Shown here one piece after another: positions 30,600 through 41,797 of a stretch of DNA of 64,000 bases; within the stretch, counting starts at the first letter, position 1; every line of letters starts with the position of its first letter. The DNA lies in assembly GCF_030060925.1 (NCBI RefSeq), contig NZ_CP045455.1, forward strand, positions 1,116,001 through 1,180,000, written 5' to 3'. The position numbers were made by a program, and so were the translations under genes. The stretch comes from Spiroplasma sp. SV19. Lineage in GTDB: Bacteria > Bacillota_I > Bacilli_A > Mycoplasmatales > Mycoplasmataceae. The notes under the pieces are model-generated. The model had not been told where the DNA came from, did no database searches, and saw only the letters and a program-made list of their open reading frames with translations.

Positions 30600-31952
30600 T
30601 TAACCTTTAAACATTTCAAATAAAGTTTTAATCATAACTCCAGTTCCACGACCATCGTTAGTATCAGCTGTTCCAGCAATATCTAAATGAATATATGGTT
30701 TATCTTCAACAAATTCACATAAGAAGGCGGCAGCAGTTGAACTTCCTGCAAAGCGTGAACTTTCAGCATTAGTTAAATCAGCAATTGGTGTTTTACGCAT
30801 TACTGCTGTATGTTCTTCTAAGATTGGCATTCTTCAAATTCCTTCGTGGGCATTTGTTGCGGCATTAGCAAACTGGTCATATCAACCATCATTATTAGCA
30901 AAGACCCCAGTTAATCATTTTCCTAAGGCAACTAGAATTGCCCCTGTTAAAGTTGAAGCTTCAATTAGTTTGTTAACATTTAATTTACGAATTGCATAAG
31001 TAATACCATCAGCTAAGACTAATCTTCCTTCAGCATCAGTATTGTCAATTTGAACTGTTTTTCCGTTCATTGAAGTAATAACTGATTCAGTTAGGGTTGC
31101 TTTTCCGCCAATACGGTTTTCAGTTAAACAAGCAACAGCGGCAATATTTGTTTTAACTTGTGCTTTTGCTAAAGCTAAAACTGTTGAACAAACAATAGCT
31201 GCTCCTGACATATCAAATTTCATTCCTGCCATCGCAGTTGAAGGTTTTAAATTATACCCACCACTATCAAAAGTGATTCCTTTACCAATTAAACCAACTT
31301 TTTCTTTGTTACTATGATCACCGGTGTACTCTAAGACAACAACTCGTGGTTCTAAGTAACTTCCAGCGTTAACAGATAATAATAATCCCATTTTTTCTTT
31401 TTCAATTTCTTTTTTATCTAAAATAGTAACTTTTAAATTGGTGATTCCTTTAGCAGCATCTGCAATTTTTTCGGCAAAAACTTCTGGATACATTAAATTT
31501 GGAGGTGTATCTTGCAACATACGGGCAAAATTAACAAATTCCATTTTAATTTTAATTTCTTCAAAAACAGTTGCTGCTTTATCACAATTATGAATTAAGT
31601 TAATTGTATAAGTTTCTTGTTCTTTTTTTTCTGTTTTTAAAGTATAACTATCGTTTAAAGCATATAATGTTCCTTCGGCTAGGGCTTTAAAAAGATGGCT
31701 ATTTGGTTCTGCTCCTTTTTTGAAAGTATCAACTTCAATATTTAAATCATATTTTATTGTTCCCATAAATTTTTTAATAAAATCCTCAGCTTTTTTAAAA
31801 GTTAATGCTTTTTCAAAATAAACATAAATTGTTTTTTGCTCTGAAATCAATGTTGTAACACCATTTTCTTGAACAACTAATGGATTAATGTCGTCTCCTT
31901 TAAAAACTGCTTTTAATGTTAAATCTTGTTTTTTGTCATTTAATAATACCAT
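30600..31952 (-). CDS. pepA: Leucyl aminopeptidase, M17 family
   Basis: The 450-residue cytoplasmic di-zinc exopeptidase releases N-terminal residues from peptides. The family signature NTDAEGRLVLADG is present, as are GKGITFDSGG and KFDMSGAA, which hold the metal ligands. Five in-frame TGA codons between 30830 and 30915 are Trp, which splits the gene under the standard code. Start ATG 31952, with AGAGGGAA upstream. It is divergent from pepF and, with the M42 and M3 peptidases in this window, makes a peptide-degrading set. Confidence 0.94.
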
Positions 31953-32041
31953 TGTAAATTTCCCTCTTTCTATATAGGTTATTATATAAATAATATTATA
32001 ACATTATATAGAATAACGACAAAAATATTTTGTTTTTCCGC

Positions 32042-32047
32042 TATAAT
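32042..32047 (+). promoter_or_regulatory. -10 box of pepF
   Basis: TATAAT in CCGCTATAATATG, 36 bases before the pepF start; a TTGTTT at about the right distance upstream may be the -35. Confidence 0.55.
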
Positions 32048-32082
32048 ATGAAATATAGTTTTGATAGAAAGAAGGATAAATA

Positions 32083-33888
32083 ATGAAGCGAAATGACGCA
32101 CCAGCACAATATAAATGAGATTTTAGCCACCTATATCAGGATAATAAGGCATGAAAAGCTGATTTAGCTAAAATTGTAAAAAAACTAGAAGAAATTATTA
32201 CTTTTAAAGGAAAATTAAATGATCCAGGTGTTTTTAAAAAATATGTTTTATTGGATGAAGAAATTGATTTACTTGCTAGTAAAATGGGACAATACTTGCA
32301 TATGGGGGATATTGATACAACGGATTTGTCATACCAAGAATTAGCGGGAATTTATTCGAATACTTTAAATCAAATTTCAAGTCAATTAGCTTTTATTGCT
32401 CCTGAGTTAAAGGCAATTGGTAAAGATACTGTAATGATGTGAATTAAAAATGATGCAGATCTTAGCACCTATGAATATAGTTATCGTAAGTTTTTTAAAA
32501 ATGCTAAATATATTTTATCAGAACGTGATGAAGAAGTATTGGCGTTGGTTACCCGTTCTCGGGGGGTTGCTTATGATTTGTATGATTTATTAGCATATGC
32601 AGATAAAAAACCAGTTTTTATTGATTATCATGGCAAAAATACTGAATTGACAAGTGCAGTTTATAGTGAAATTATGGAAAAATCTGACCCGTTAGCTGAC
32701 CAAGAATTTCGGATTAAAACCGCCCAATTATTTACAGAGCATTTAACTGATAAAAAACACTCTTTTGCTCGTGTTTATGAAGGAATTATTCAGCATAGTG
32801 TTGAAGCAGTTCGTTTGCGTGGTTATCAAAATACCTTACAAGCAGCATTAAGTAGTGATGATGTTTCTGAAGAAATTTACGCAAGTTTAATTAAATATGG
32901 TCAAGAAAATAGTCATTTATTTGTTCGTTATAATGAATTATTGAAAAAGCATTTTAAATTTAAAAAATTTTATGCAACAGATCGTAGCTTAAAGTTAGTA
33001 AGTAATGTTGCTTCGTTAGATAAAAAATATACTGTCGAAGAAGCAAAAGCAATGATTCGTGAATCATTACAACCATTAGGACAGGATTATTTAGCACAGC
33101 TAGAAGCAGCATGAAGTGATCATCGCATTGATTATTTTGAAGATACTAATAAACGAAGCGGCGCTTACTCATCGGGTGGTTCAGGAGTTGATCCAATTAT
33201 TTTAATGAATTGAGATGACACAATTGGATCAGTTAATACGTTAGCACACGAGGCAGGACATTCAGTACATACATTATTAGCCGATTTAAATAATAAATAT
33301 CCGTTAAATAATTATCCAATTATTTTAGCTGAAGTTGCTTCAACGGTTAATGAACACTTATTGTTTGATTACTTATATAAACATGCCACAAGTAAGGAAG
33401 AAAAAATTTATTTGTTACAAAATCGAATTGATGAAATTATGGCTACCTTTTTCCGTCAAATTCATTTTGCTGATTTTGAATGAACAGCCCATAAGATGGT
33501 TGAAAATAATGAACCATTAGATGCTGATAAATTAGCTGATCTTTTTGAACAAAAGGCAAATGAATTTGGTTACACTGTTTTTGACAAGTATGATGCAACG
33601 AAAAAATCATACGGATGACCACGAATTTTACATTTCTTTAATTCACCGTATTATGTTTATAAATATGCCACATGTATTGTCGCTTCTTTTAAACTTTATA
33701 ATGATGTTATTAATGGTGAGCCAGATCACTTATTAAAATTTTTAAAACAAGGTGGTCAAAAAGAGCCATTATTAATTTTAAAAGATATTGGTATTGATTA
33801 TACTGATTCAAATGTTTATACGGGTTTAATTTCTAAATTAACCGCTATGATTGATGATTTAGAACAATTATTATTAGGAAAAGCATAA
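32083..33888 (+). CDS. pepF: Oligoendopeptidase F, M3 family
   Basis: The 601-residue zinc oligopeptidase cleaves short peptides in the cytoplasm. The zinc motif HEAGH lies at residues 389-393, and the third ligand Glu is expected in ILAEVASTVNE about 25 residues later. The N-terminal PepF domain and the C-terminal YGWPRILHFFNSPYYVYKY-type segment are in order. Nine or so TGA codons are Trp. Start ATG 32083 has AGAAAGAAGG upstream. Confidence 0.95.
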
Positions 33889-33904
33889 TACTTTTAATTA
33901 TCTA

Positions 33905-33945
33905 TAAAATAAAATAATTCGTTAAAACGAATTATTTTATTTTAT
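33905..33945. terminator. Bidirectional terminator between pepF and btuR-like gene
   Basis: AAAATAAAATAATTCGTT and AACGAATTATTTTATTTT form a long perfect stem usable by both convergent genes. Confidence 0.9.
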
Positions 33946-33990
33946 AATGATTATCTTATTATAATAAGATTAACCTAACAAGGAACTAGA

Positions 33991-34530
33991 TTAAAATTCA
34001 ATTCCTTTTCGGGCTGGAACTTTTTGATAAAAATAATGCTTTGTTGCTTGAACATGACTGACTAAATCAACAGCATTAATTAAATTATCGGTAATATGAT
34101 GACCAGAAAAGGCCATTTCTATGCTTGGGCTTTTATTGGCAATGACTTCAATTAGTTCCGCTTCGGTAATTAATCCGTTATAAATACATCCTAGTAATTC
34201 ATCAACAATAATTAAATCAATCGTTGGATCTTGGCTCAATTTTTTGAGGTCTTCAAAACCAACCCGCATTTCTTGACGAAGAATTATTTTTTCGTCATCA
34301 TTCATTTCTCAAAAAAACTTTGTATTTGATGAATAATAGTTAATTACTTCTAAATTAGGATCAGCTAGCTTTTGGAAGAATAACATTTCACCAGAAATAC
34401 GATTTTTTAGAAATCGTAAATATTTAACCTTTCATTGATAACCTAAAGCACGAATTGTCATTCCATTTAAAATGGATGTTTTTCCTTTACCATCGCCATA
34501 ATAAATATGACAGTAACCTTTTTTTTGCAT
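33991..34530 (-). CDS. BtuR/CobO-like P-loop ATP:corrinoid adenosyltransferase
   Basis: The 179-residue protein has the CobA/BtuR N-terminal P-loop HIYYGDGKGKTS (GDGKGKTS at 12-19), the DELLGCIYNGLI strand corresponding to the family's DE motif, and the TGHH-like FSGHH segment. Family members adenosylate cob(I)alamin. The start at 34530 is behind GGAGGCAAT; two TGA-Trp codons in the N-terminal third hide that part under the standard code. Spiroplasma has no known cobalamin pathway, so the real substrate is open. Confidence 0.85.
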
Positions 34531-34669
34531 AATTGCCTCCTTATGTATAAACATTGTACTAAAAACTTTCTTGTTTTAAGTTACAAATGTAAAGAAATCG
34601 TAAAAAAGTATTTTTAAATAGGAAAATAGGTTTTGGTTAATAGAAATTTTAGCAAAAAGGTGTTTTTCC

Positions 34670-34700
34670 TTTTTTTTTTTTTTTTTTATACTTGTATTAA
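34670..34700 (+). promoter_or_regulatory. Poly-T (18) promoter tract before a lipoprotein
   Basis: Eighteen T (34670-34687) run directly into -10 candidates TATACT (34687-34692) or the extended TGTATTAA (34693-34700), about 50 bases before the lipoprotein start. This repeats the arrangement at 24250. Confidence 0.55.
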
Positions 34701-34750
34701 GAAAAGAACTTAATTGTTACTTTTCTTGTTAAACAAAAAAGGAGAAAGAA

Positions 34751-35329
34751 ATGAAGCGATTATTAAGTATATTAGGAGTTCTTGGATTAACAGCAACCGG
34801 AACAACAACTGTTGTTGCATGTAACAAAAACGAAAAAGCGAAAAGTCAATATAATTTGATTGATCAAAAAGTAATTGATGCAATTAACAAAGTTTTAACA
34901 TCAGCAACTGATGTAAAAGATGTTAAAAAAGATCAAACATATGAAACATTTTTTAATATGGATGGTTCTAATGAACAAAATTTTTTACAAAAAAATTTTT
35001 ATACTAAACTTGAAACAGAATTAGAATCATTAGCAACTGCTGAGATAATGGCACAAGTTTTAGCATGATCACATCAAGCTGCAAGCTTAGTTTTATTAGA
35101 TAATGATCATAAACAAATTAAGGAATTTTCAAGTGATAATAAAGCTGAAAAACTAGAAGACTTATATTTAAATGGTATTAAAGAAAAATTGACAAATGGG
35201 CAAAACCCGGATGCCGATTGATTTAGAAATAATCCACGAGTAACATTAGCAGTTAAAGTAGCAAAAGAATCAGAAGGGGTTAAATTATCCCAAGATGGTT
35301 ATCTTACTTTTACTTTCGCACAGAATTAA
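34751..35329 (+). CDS. Spiralin-like signal lipoprotein, 192 aa
   Basis: The signal MKRLLSILGVLGLTATG with lipobox VVAC (Cys24) closely resembles that of spiralin, the major Spiroplasma surface lipoprotein, but the mature part (helical, charged, with one ADWF segment) does not look like spiralin. Two TGA codons are Trp; the frame ends TAA 35327-35329. RBS AAAGGAGA. The short size and poly-T promoter suggest a variable surface antigen. Confidence 0.82.
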
Positions 35330-35333
35330 GGAT

Positions 35334-35358
35334 AAAGCAATATTAACATTGCTTTTTT
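35334..35358 (+). terminator. Terminator of the 34751 lipoprotein
   Basis: AAAGCAAT and ATTGCTTT with loop ATTAAC and a T run. The same hairpin is duplicated at 39585-39610 where no lipoprotein precedes it. Confidence 0.85.
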
Positions 35359-35513
35359 TATTTGTCCTATGATAAGATTAAATTGTCATTTAAAGAATTT
35401 AAATGTAACTTAGAATCAACAATGAAAAAATAATTTTACAGTAATATTAACTTTCAAGAAATTTACTATGAAGATATATTGAATATTAACAAGTAAAAGA
35501 AAGGACCGATATT

Positions 35514-36767
35514 ATGAAAAAGATGTTGTTAACAGCCATTATTATGGGAACATCAATGAATATAATACCTTTAAATTATCAAGCTCAACAAAATAATGAT
35601 TTAAATAATATAATTAGTGCCAAGGAGCAAATAACATTAACAAATGCTGATTTAGGTTTTTTTCAAATATATATTAATACATTTATAACATTACAGGACC
35701 ATAACATTAATACTATTCCTGTTAAAGTAGAATTAATTAGTAAGATTGATGAAGTGTTAACAGAGGGTGACTATAAAAATATTGGCGCAATTACGCGCTT
35801 ATATGAATTAAAAAATGAATTAATAGCAACTGATGATAAAACAATGATAATTAATTCATTACATAAATATAGTAGTGATATTCGGGACAAAGTTAAAAAT
35901 AATTTACAAAATATGGTTTTGATATTAGAAAAAATGCGCAAAAAAGACCCTGCACAAATATCACATTTAATTTCTCGTTGTCATACCTTAATTAACCGTA
36001 TAAGTAGTTTTAATGTTGATAACAAAGATACTATTATTAGTTTTTTATTTGAGGTAATTCAATTTAAAGATGCAGTTATTATTCAATTAACTAATATGAT
36101 AAATAATTTAATTAGTATTGCTAGTGATGAAAAATATAATATTATTAAAATTAAATTAGAGCAAATTAAAATTTTACAAAATAAAGTTAAAGATTTAAAA
36201 GAAGAAATTGCTATTGCCCAAATTGGAGTAACAAAACCAAAGGCATATTATTGAGATAATTTTCATGCAGAGAGAAAAACTAATTTTAATTGATTACAAT
36301 ATTATCAGCCAAAATTAAATAAAATACGTTTTACTTATGATGTTTATGTTGGTCAACGTGGCTGGGCATGATGAATAGCAACAAAGTATGGAGAACATGA
36401 AATATATTATAATAATCTACCAATGTACTATGATGATCTCAGTGATAATTTTGTTAATAGTTCAATTTGAATTCATCTAGGACCTAAAATACCACAAATA
36501 AATGGGTGGTGAACATATTCCAATGCTTCTATTAAATTTAAGACATGAAATGGTTCAGAATATGAAGTTAAAGGTTTTAATATTAAACATGTAACCAATA
36601 TTGGAATTTGACAAATTCAATATTTGGAAATTAAAAATTTTCGAACATGGTTTCATCTTGATAGGAAATATACGGAATATACATTAATAAATTTAAAAGA
36701 ACAATTGAGTAAAACACTTGCTAATATTAAAAAAATAGAAACTGAAATAACTTTATTGGAAAATTAG
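35514..36767 (+). CDS. Secreted protein of ABC cassette, copy A
   Basis: The 417-residue protein begins with a signal peptide MKKMLLTAIIMGTSMNI and lacks a lipobox Cys, so it is probably secreted or held by its N-terminus. Residues 30-240 are helical and charged (coiled-coil-like), and residues 250-360 are rich in Trp, Tyr and Gly with beta-strand character, many Trp encoded by TGA. A short helical tail closes it. No family is recognised. It is 26 bases upstream of the fused ABC gene, so it may be the exported substrate or the partner of that transporter. RBS AGAAAGGACC. Confidence 0.75.
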
Positions 36768-36793
36768 ATTTCAGAAAGAAGGAGATTTACATA

Positions 36794-39166
36794 ATGGCTA
36801 TAATTAGATGCAAGAAACTGCTTTTTGAATATAAACATAAGAAAATTCTTAATGATATTAATTTAAAAATCAATAGTGGTCAAATTATAGGGTTGGTTGG
36901 ACCAAACGGTGCCGGGAAAACCACATTAATTAAAATTATTTTAGGACTAATTAAAAAAGATCAATCCTTAAAATATGATGACTTTTTTGTTGATGCAAAA
37001 AAAATATCTTTTGCACCTGCTAACACTAGTTTTTATCGTCATACAAGTGCAAAAGATATTTTGTTTTATGAAACTTTTATTACAAAAATTAAATATGAAA
37101 AAGCAAAGGAATTAGTTCCAAAGGTATTAGAATATTTTGATTTAACAGATCATGCAGATAAAAGTTTTTCCGCATTTTCAAGTGGAATGAAAAAAAAGTT
37201 TTTGTTAGCTCTAAGTTTAATTAATGATCCAGACTTATTAATTTTAGATGAACCAACTGCTAATTTAGATCCCGATACTAGGAAACAAGTTTATGAGTTA
37301 ATTGCTAAATTACATCAAAGAAAACCTAATATGATAATTATTATTGCGTCACATATTTTACAAGAGTTAGAGTTTTTAGTTAATTATGTCATTATTCTTA
37401 ATAAAGGCAAAATTTTATATAGCAATAGTTTTGATTATAAAAATGAAAAACTTGATGAGTTATATTATAAACAAATTGAAATTGCTAAGTTAGAAAAAAA
37501 GATAAGGAGTTATTTTTTAATGAATCTATGATTATTTTTATTTAAAAAAAATTTTAAATCAAAAATAATATGATTATGAATACTTTTTGGGATTATTATA
37601 ACATGGCTTTTTTTCACTTTTTTCTTTTTAAATTATAAGCAAATCATTGAGAGTGGAGCAGCAACTCTTATTATGGTTTTTTTTCGAATAGTATATTTTA
37701 TTTTTATTCCAATTTTTGTTACTTACCTAATTATTGCTAATTTTAAGGAGGAACAAAATAACGGAATTCTTTATACTTATGTGCTTAATTTTAAAAATCG
37801 AAGTAATTTAATTTTTTTCAAACTGACCTTTTTATATTGTTTTAGTGCCTTATTTTTTACAATCCTAATGTTATTACCAAGTGTTGTTTTAACTATTTTG
37901 TTGCAGGCTACTAATGTTTATGATTATTTTGTTTATTTAAAATTTTATTTAATAATTTTATTATATTTAATATTGTTAATTCCATTAATTTTTCTTTTTT
38001 GTTTTCTTACATCAAAACTTTTTGCTTTAACTTTTATTACCTTTCTTAGTCTACTTTTTACTGCTTTAAATTGAATTATACCTTTAATTCCATATGCTAA
38101 TAATAGTAATTTATTTTTTTTAAAACAGTTTCCACCATTTACACAACGTTACAGTGGAGTTCAACAAGTGGAATTTCAAGTTTTAGATTTAAGCTATATT
38201 GATGCTAATTATTTGCTAGTTTCGGAAAACCAATATTACTTAGATTTATTAAAAAGTTTAGAAGAGAATAATTTAGATAAAAATATTAAGGCATTTTATC
38301 AAATGAGTAGTTATCTTATTAATTCATCATTGATTGATAATGAAAATATTATTAATACATTTGTCCAAAATGCTAAAAATAATTTGGAATATAGTGATGA
38401 AAACAAGGTTTATAATTTGGTCTTTATTAAAAATAATGGATTACAGACATCTGATTTTAGTATAAAATTCAATATTAATCCATTAGATAATCAATCGTTA
38501 TTTCCATTATATCAAAATGGACAAATTAATAAGAACTCAGTTCTAAATCAAAACACTTATGTCAATACTATAAAAAAAGAATTATTAAAAACTTTTAAAA
38601 AAGAAAATGAGTTTAAGCAGCTAAGTAATTTTTTAGAAAAAGGTGAACAATTAAAATTAAAATTTTTAGAAATCAATAATTTGATTTTTGAAAACAATTC
38701 TTCATTTTTTGAGCAGTATTTTTCTTATTTAATTTTAAATCATCCTGCTTTTTTAAAAAATATTTTTAATACTATAAATAATACTTTCGCACAACAATTA
38801 GAATTACGAGAAAAAGCACTTTGAAACTATATTTATAGTACGTCTAGTACGATTTCTGCTTGAGAAGGTTATATTAGTAAAATTGTTAGAAATGTTTATT
38901 TTGTTACTCATTTTGAGATTACATTAAAGCAGTTAATTGATCCTTATACATTATGGATATTTGCCCAAGGGTCTTTCCCAACTCAAGTTTTATATGATGT
39001 GCATAAAGTAAATAATAAGTATTATGAATATGACTTTAAAACAATGGCTCCTAATAATAAGAGAAGTCTAATTGGAACATTAACTACCTTGCTTGTTGTC
39101 AATGCTTTTGCAACGTGATTATTATGTTATTTATTTAACCGTTATAAATTTATGGATCATAGTTAA
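36794..39166 (+). CDS. Fused ABC transporter ATPase and permease, copy A
   Basis: One open frame of 790 residues (code 4). Residues 1-240 are an ABC ATPase: Walker A GPNGAGKTT, signature FSSGMKKK, Walker B LLILDEPTANLDP, H-loop IASH. A permease follows at once (from about residue 247): one transmembrane helix, a group of 4-5 helices, then a large hydrophilic ectodomain and a final helix near the C-terminus. In copy B the corresponding genes overlap in different frames; copy A is one base shorter in the A-rich junction, so the fusion arose by a one-base change. Substrate unknown; efflux or export of the neighbouring secreted protein is an inference. Confidence 0.8.
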
Positions 39167-39170
39167 AAAT

Positions 39171-39198
39171 AAAATAGCGCCCAATTGGGTGCTATTTT
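39171..39198. terminator. Terminator, copy A (convergent)
   Basis: AAAATAGCGCCCAATT and GGGTGCTATTTT hairpin between the permease and the YitT fragment; the copy B version has one base difference that restores pairing. Confidence 0.8.
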
Positions 39199-39213
39199 AT
39201 TTTAAGAAATATC

Positions 39214-39519
39214 TTAATTATCATTATGTGGCATATGTTTAGCTTTATAAGTTGTTTGAGCCCGAATAATGGCATCATTATCAGGTAATAAGATGGTTTC
39301 AGCAATTCGTTTAAACATTGTTAGAGGAATAGTTATCATCACCATATAAGCGTTATCTTTATATTCACCATTATAATTAGTAGTAACTTTTCATAAGGTA
39401 TTATGCGCAAAGCCATTTTCTTTTAAACGGGTAATAATAACTTCTGGTTTATCACTAATAATTAGCAATGAAGTATTTTTGCAACGAGGGAAAACTCGAT
39501 TTGAAACAATTGCTATCAT
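39214..39519 (-). pseudogene. Truncated YitT C-terminal (DUF2179) fragment with new start
   Basis: The minus-strand frame encodes 101 residues: MIA from the 71-bp junction cassette, then the cytoplasmic DUF2179 part of the YitT protein (IVSNRVFPRCKN onward), nearly identical to the C-terminus of the intact gene at 43463-44848. All transmembrane segments are missing. The cassette provides AGGAGG and an ATG exactly in frame, so it may be expressed as a free domain; otherwise it is debris of the duplication. Confidence 0.75.
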
Positions 39520-39580
39520 TTTAAACCTCCTAATTTAATTTTAAAAATTTAGGTGGTCTTAAATGTGTATGGTTTTCACA
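39510..39580 (-). repeat. 71-bp repeat, copy 2, at the duplication junction
   Basis: Matches 4781-4851 with one mismatch and sits exactly between copies A and B. Reads as RBS and start on the minus strand. Confidence 0.9.
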
Positions 39581-39584
39581 GGAT

Positions 39585-39610
39585 AAAGCAATATTAACAT
39601 TGCTTTTTTT
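39585..39610 (+). terminator. Orphan copy of the lipoprotein terminator
   Basis: Same AAAGCAAT/ATTGCTTT hairpin as at 35334, here with no gene ending upstream on the plus strand. Confidence 0.75.
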
Positions 39611-39764
39611 ATTTGTCTTATGATAAAATTAAATTACCATTTAAAAAATTTAAATGTAACTTAGAATTAACAATGAAAAAATAATTTTACAGTAATATTA
39701 ACTTTCAAGAAATTTACTATGAAGATATATTGAATATTAACAAGTAAAAGAAAGGACCGATATT

Positions 39765-41021
39765 ATGAAAAAGATGTTGTTAACAGCCATTATTATGGGA
39801 ACATCAATGAATATAATACCTTTAAATTATCAATCTCAACAAAATAATGATTTAAATAATATAATTACTGCCAAGGAGCAAATAACATTAGCAAATGCTG
39901 ATTTAGGTTTTTTTCAAACATATATTAATACATTTATGAAATTACAAAACCAAAATATTAATTGGATGTCTCTTAAGACAGAATTAATTAATGAAATTGA
40001 TGAAGTATTAATAAAAGGAGATTATAAAAATATTGGAGTAATCACCCGTTTATATGAATTAAAAAATGAATTGATAGCAACTGATGATAAAACAATGATA
40101 ATTAATTTATTAGATAGATATAGTAGTGATATTCGAGATAAAGTTAAAAATAATTTACAAAATATGGTTTTAATATTAGAAAAAATGCGTAAAAAAGATC
40201 CATCACAAATATCACATTTAATTTCTCGTTGTCATACTTTAATTAATCGTATAAGTAGTTTTAATCTTGATAATAAGGATACTATTATTAGTTTTTTATT
40301 TGAGGTAATTCAATTTAAAGATGCAGTTATAATTCAATTAACTAATATGATGAATAATTTAACTAATATTGCTAGTGATGAAAAATATAATATTATTAAA
40401 ATTAAACTAGAGCAAATTAGAATTTTACAAAATAAGATTAAAGATTTAAAAGAGGAAATTGCTATTGCTCAAATTGGAATAACAAAACCAGAAGCATACT
40501 ATTGAGATAATTTTCATGCAGAGAGAAAAACTAATTTTAATTGGTTACGATATTATCAACCAAAATTAAATAAAATAAGTTTTACTTATGATGTTTATCA
40601 TGGTCAAGCTGGATGGGTGAGTTGGATAGAAAAAATGGATGATAGCTATCATGAAATATATTATAATAATTTGCCAATGTTTTATGATGATCTTAGTGAT
40701 GATTTTACGAATAGTTCAATTTGGATTCATTTAGATAAAAAATATAAAATGTCTCATGGTTGATGAGTCTATGAACATGCTAGTATTAAATTTAAGAATA
40801 AAAATAATCTGACAAGAGAAGTTGGAGGGCGTATTATTGAAAATGTGAATGATATTGGTATTTGGTGAAATCAATATTTGGTAATTAAAAATTTTAAAAC
40901 AACATTTCATTTAAATAAAAAATATACGGAACATACATTAATAAATTTACAAGAGCAATTGAAAAGAGCACTTGCTAGTATTAACAAATTAGAAAATGAA
41001 ATTAGATTACTGGAAAACTAA
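39765..41021 (+). CDS. Secreted protein of ABC cassette, copy B
   Basis: The 418-residue paralogue of the 35514 product shares the signal peptide and helical region almost residue for residue, while the aromatic beta-like part (after about residue 270) has clearly diverged (for example HGQAGWVSWIEK versus VGQRGWAWWIAT). This faster change in the C-terminal part suggests that it meets a variable partner or host target. TGA codons are Trp. The upstream region including RBS AGAAAGGACC is conserved with copy A. Confidence 0.75.
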
Positions 41022-41046
41022 GGTTTATAGGGAAGGAATTTTAAAA

Positions 41047-41797
41047 ATGATAAAAGTTAGATGTCAAGAATTATCTTTTGGATATAAACATAAAAAAATT
41101 CTTAGTGGCATTAATTTAAATATTGATGATGGTCAAATTATTGGTTTGGTTGGACCTAACGGAGCAGGTAAAACAACCTTAATTAAAATTATTTTAGGAC
41201 TGATTAGGAAAGATCAGTCCTAAAATATGATGACTTTTTTATTAATGCAAAAAAAATTAGTTTTGCACCTGCCAATAGTTTTTTTAATCGTAGTATAAGT
41301 GCAAAAGACATTTTATTTTACCAAGCTTTTATTACAAAAATTAATTATCAAACAGCAAAAAAACTAATTCCAAGAGTACTAGAATATTTTGATTTAACTG
41401 AACATGCACACAAAAGTTTTGCTAAATTTTCTAGTGGAATGAAAAAAAGTTTTTATTAGCTTTAAGTTTACTTAATGATCCGGATTTATTAGTTTTAGAT
41501 GAACCAACTGCTAATTTAGATCCTGATTCTAGAAAACAAGTTTGTAAGTTAATTTTTAAGTTACATCAAAGAAATCCAAAAATAACAATTATTATTGCTT
41601 CACATATTTTGTCAGAATTAGAATCTTTAATTAATTATGTTGTTATCCTTAATGAAGGACAAATTTTATATAATAAAAATTTTGATTATAAACAAGAGAA
41701 CCTTGAACAATTATATTATGGACAAATTGAAGAGGCTAAACAAGAAGATGGGGAAAAGGAGTTGTTTTTTAATGAGATTATGATTATTTTTATTTAA
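41047..41797 (+). pseudogene. ABC transporter ATPase, copy B, two frameshifts
   Basis: ATG 41047 gives Walker A GPNGAGKTT, but a TAA appears at 41221-41223 because one T is missing relative to copy A (CCTTAAAATA there, CCTAAAATA here). The rest lies in another frame until a second one-base loss in the A run after FSSGM (A7 here, A8 in copy A, near 41445-41452). The last part, with LDEPTANLDP and IIASH, is in a third frame to TAA 41795-41797, overlapping the permease start. The signature and Walker B are intact, so decay is recent. Confidence 0.85.

Larger units (their letters stand above)
35330..39509 (+). repeat. Tandem 4.18-kb duplication, copy A
   Basis: The unit runs from the lipoprotein terminator through the secreted protein, ABC ATPase and permease genes to the 3' part of the YitT gene. 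It matches 39581-43759 (4179 bp) collinearly. Ends are nearly identical while coding interiors have drifted. Between the copies lie 71 bp of foreign sequence. Confidence 0.95.
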
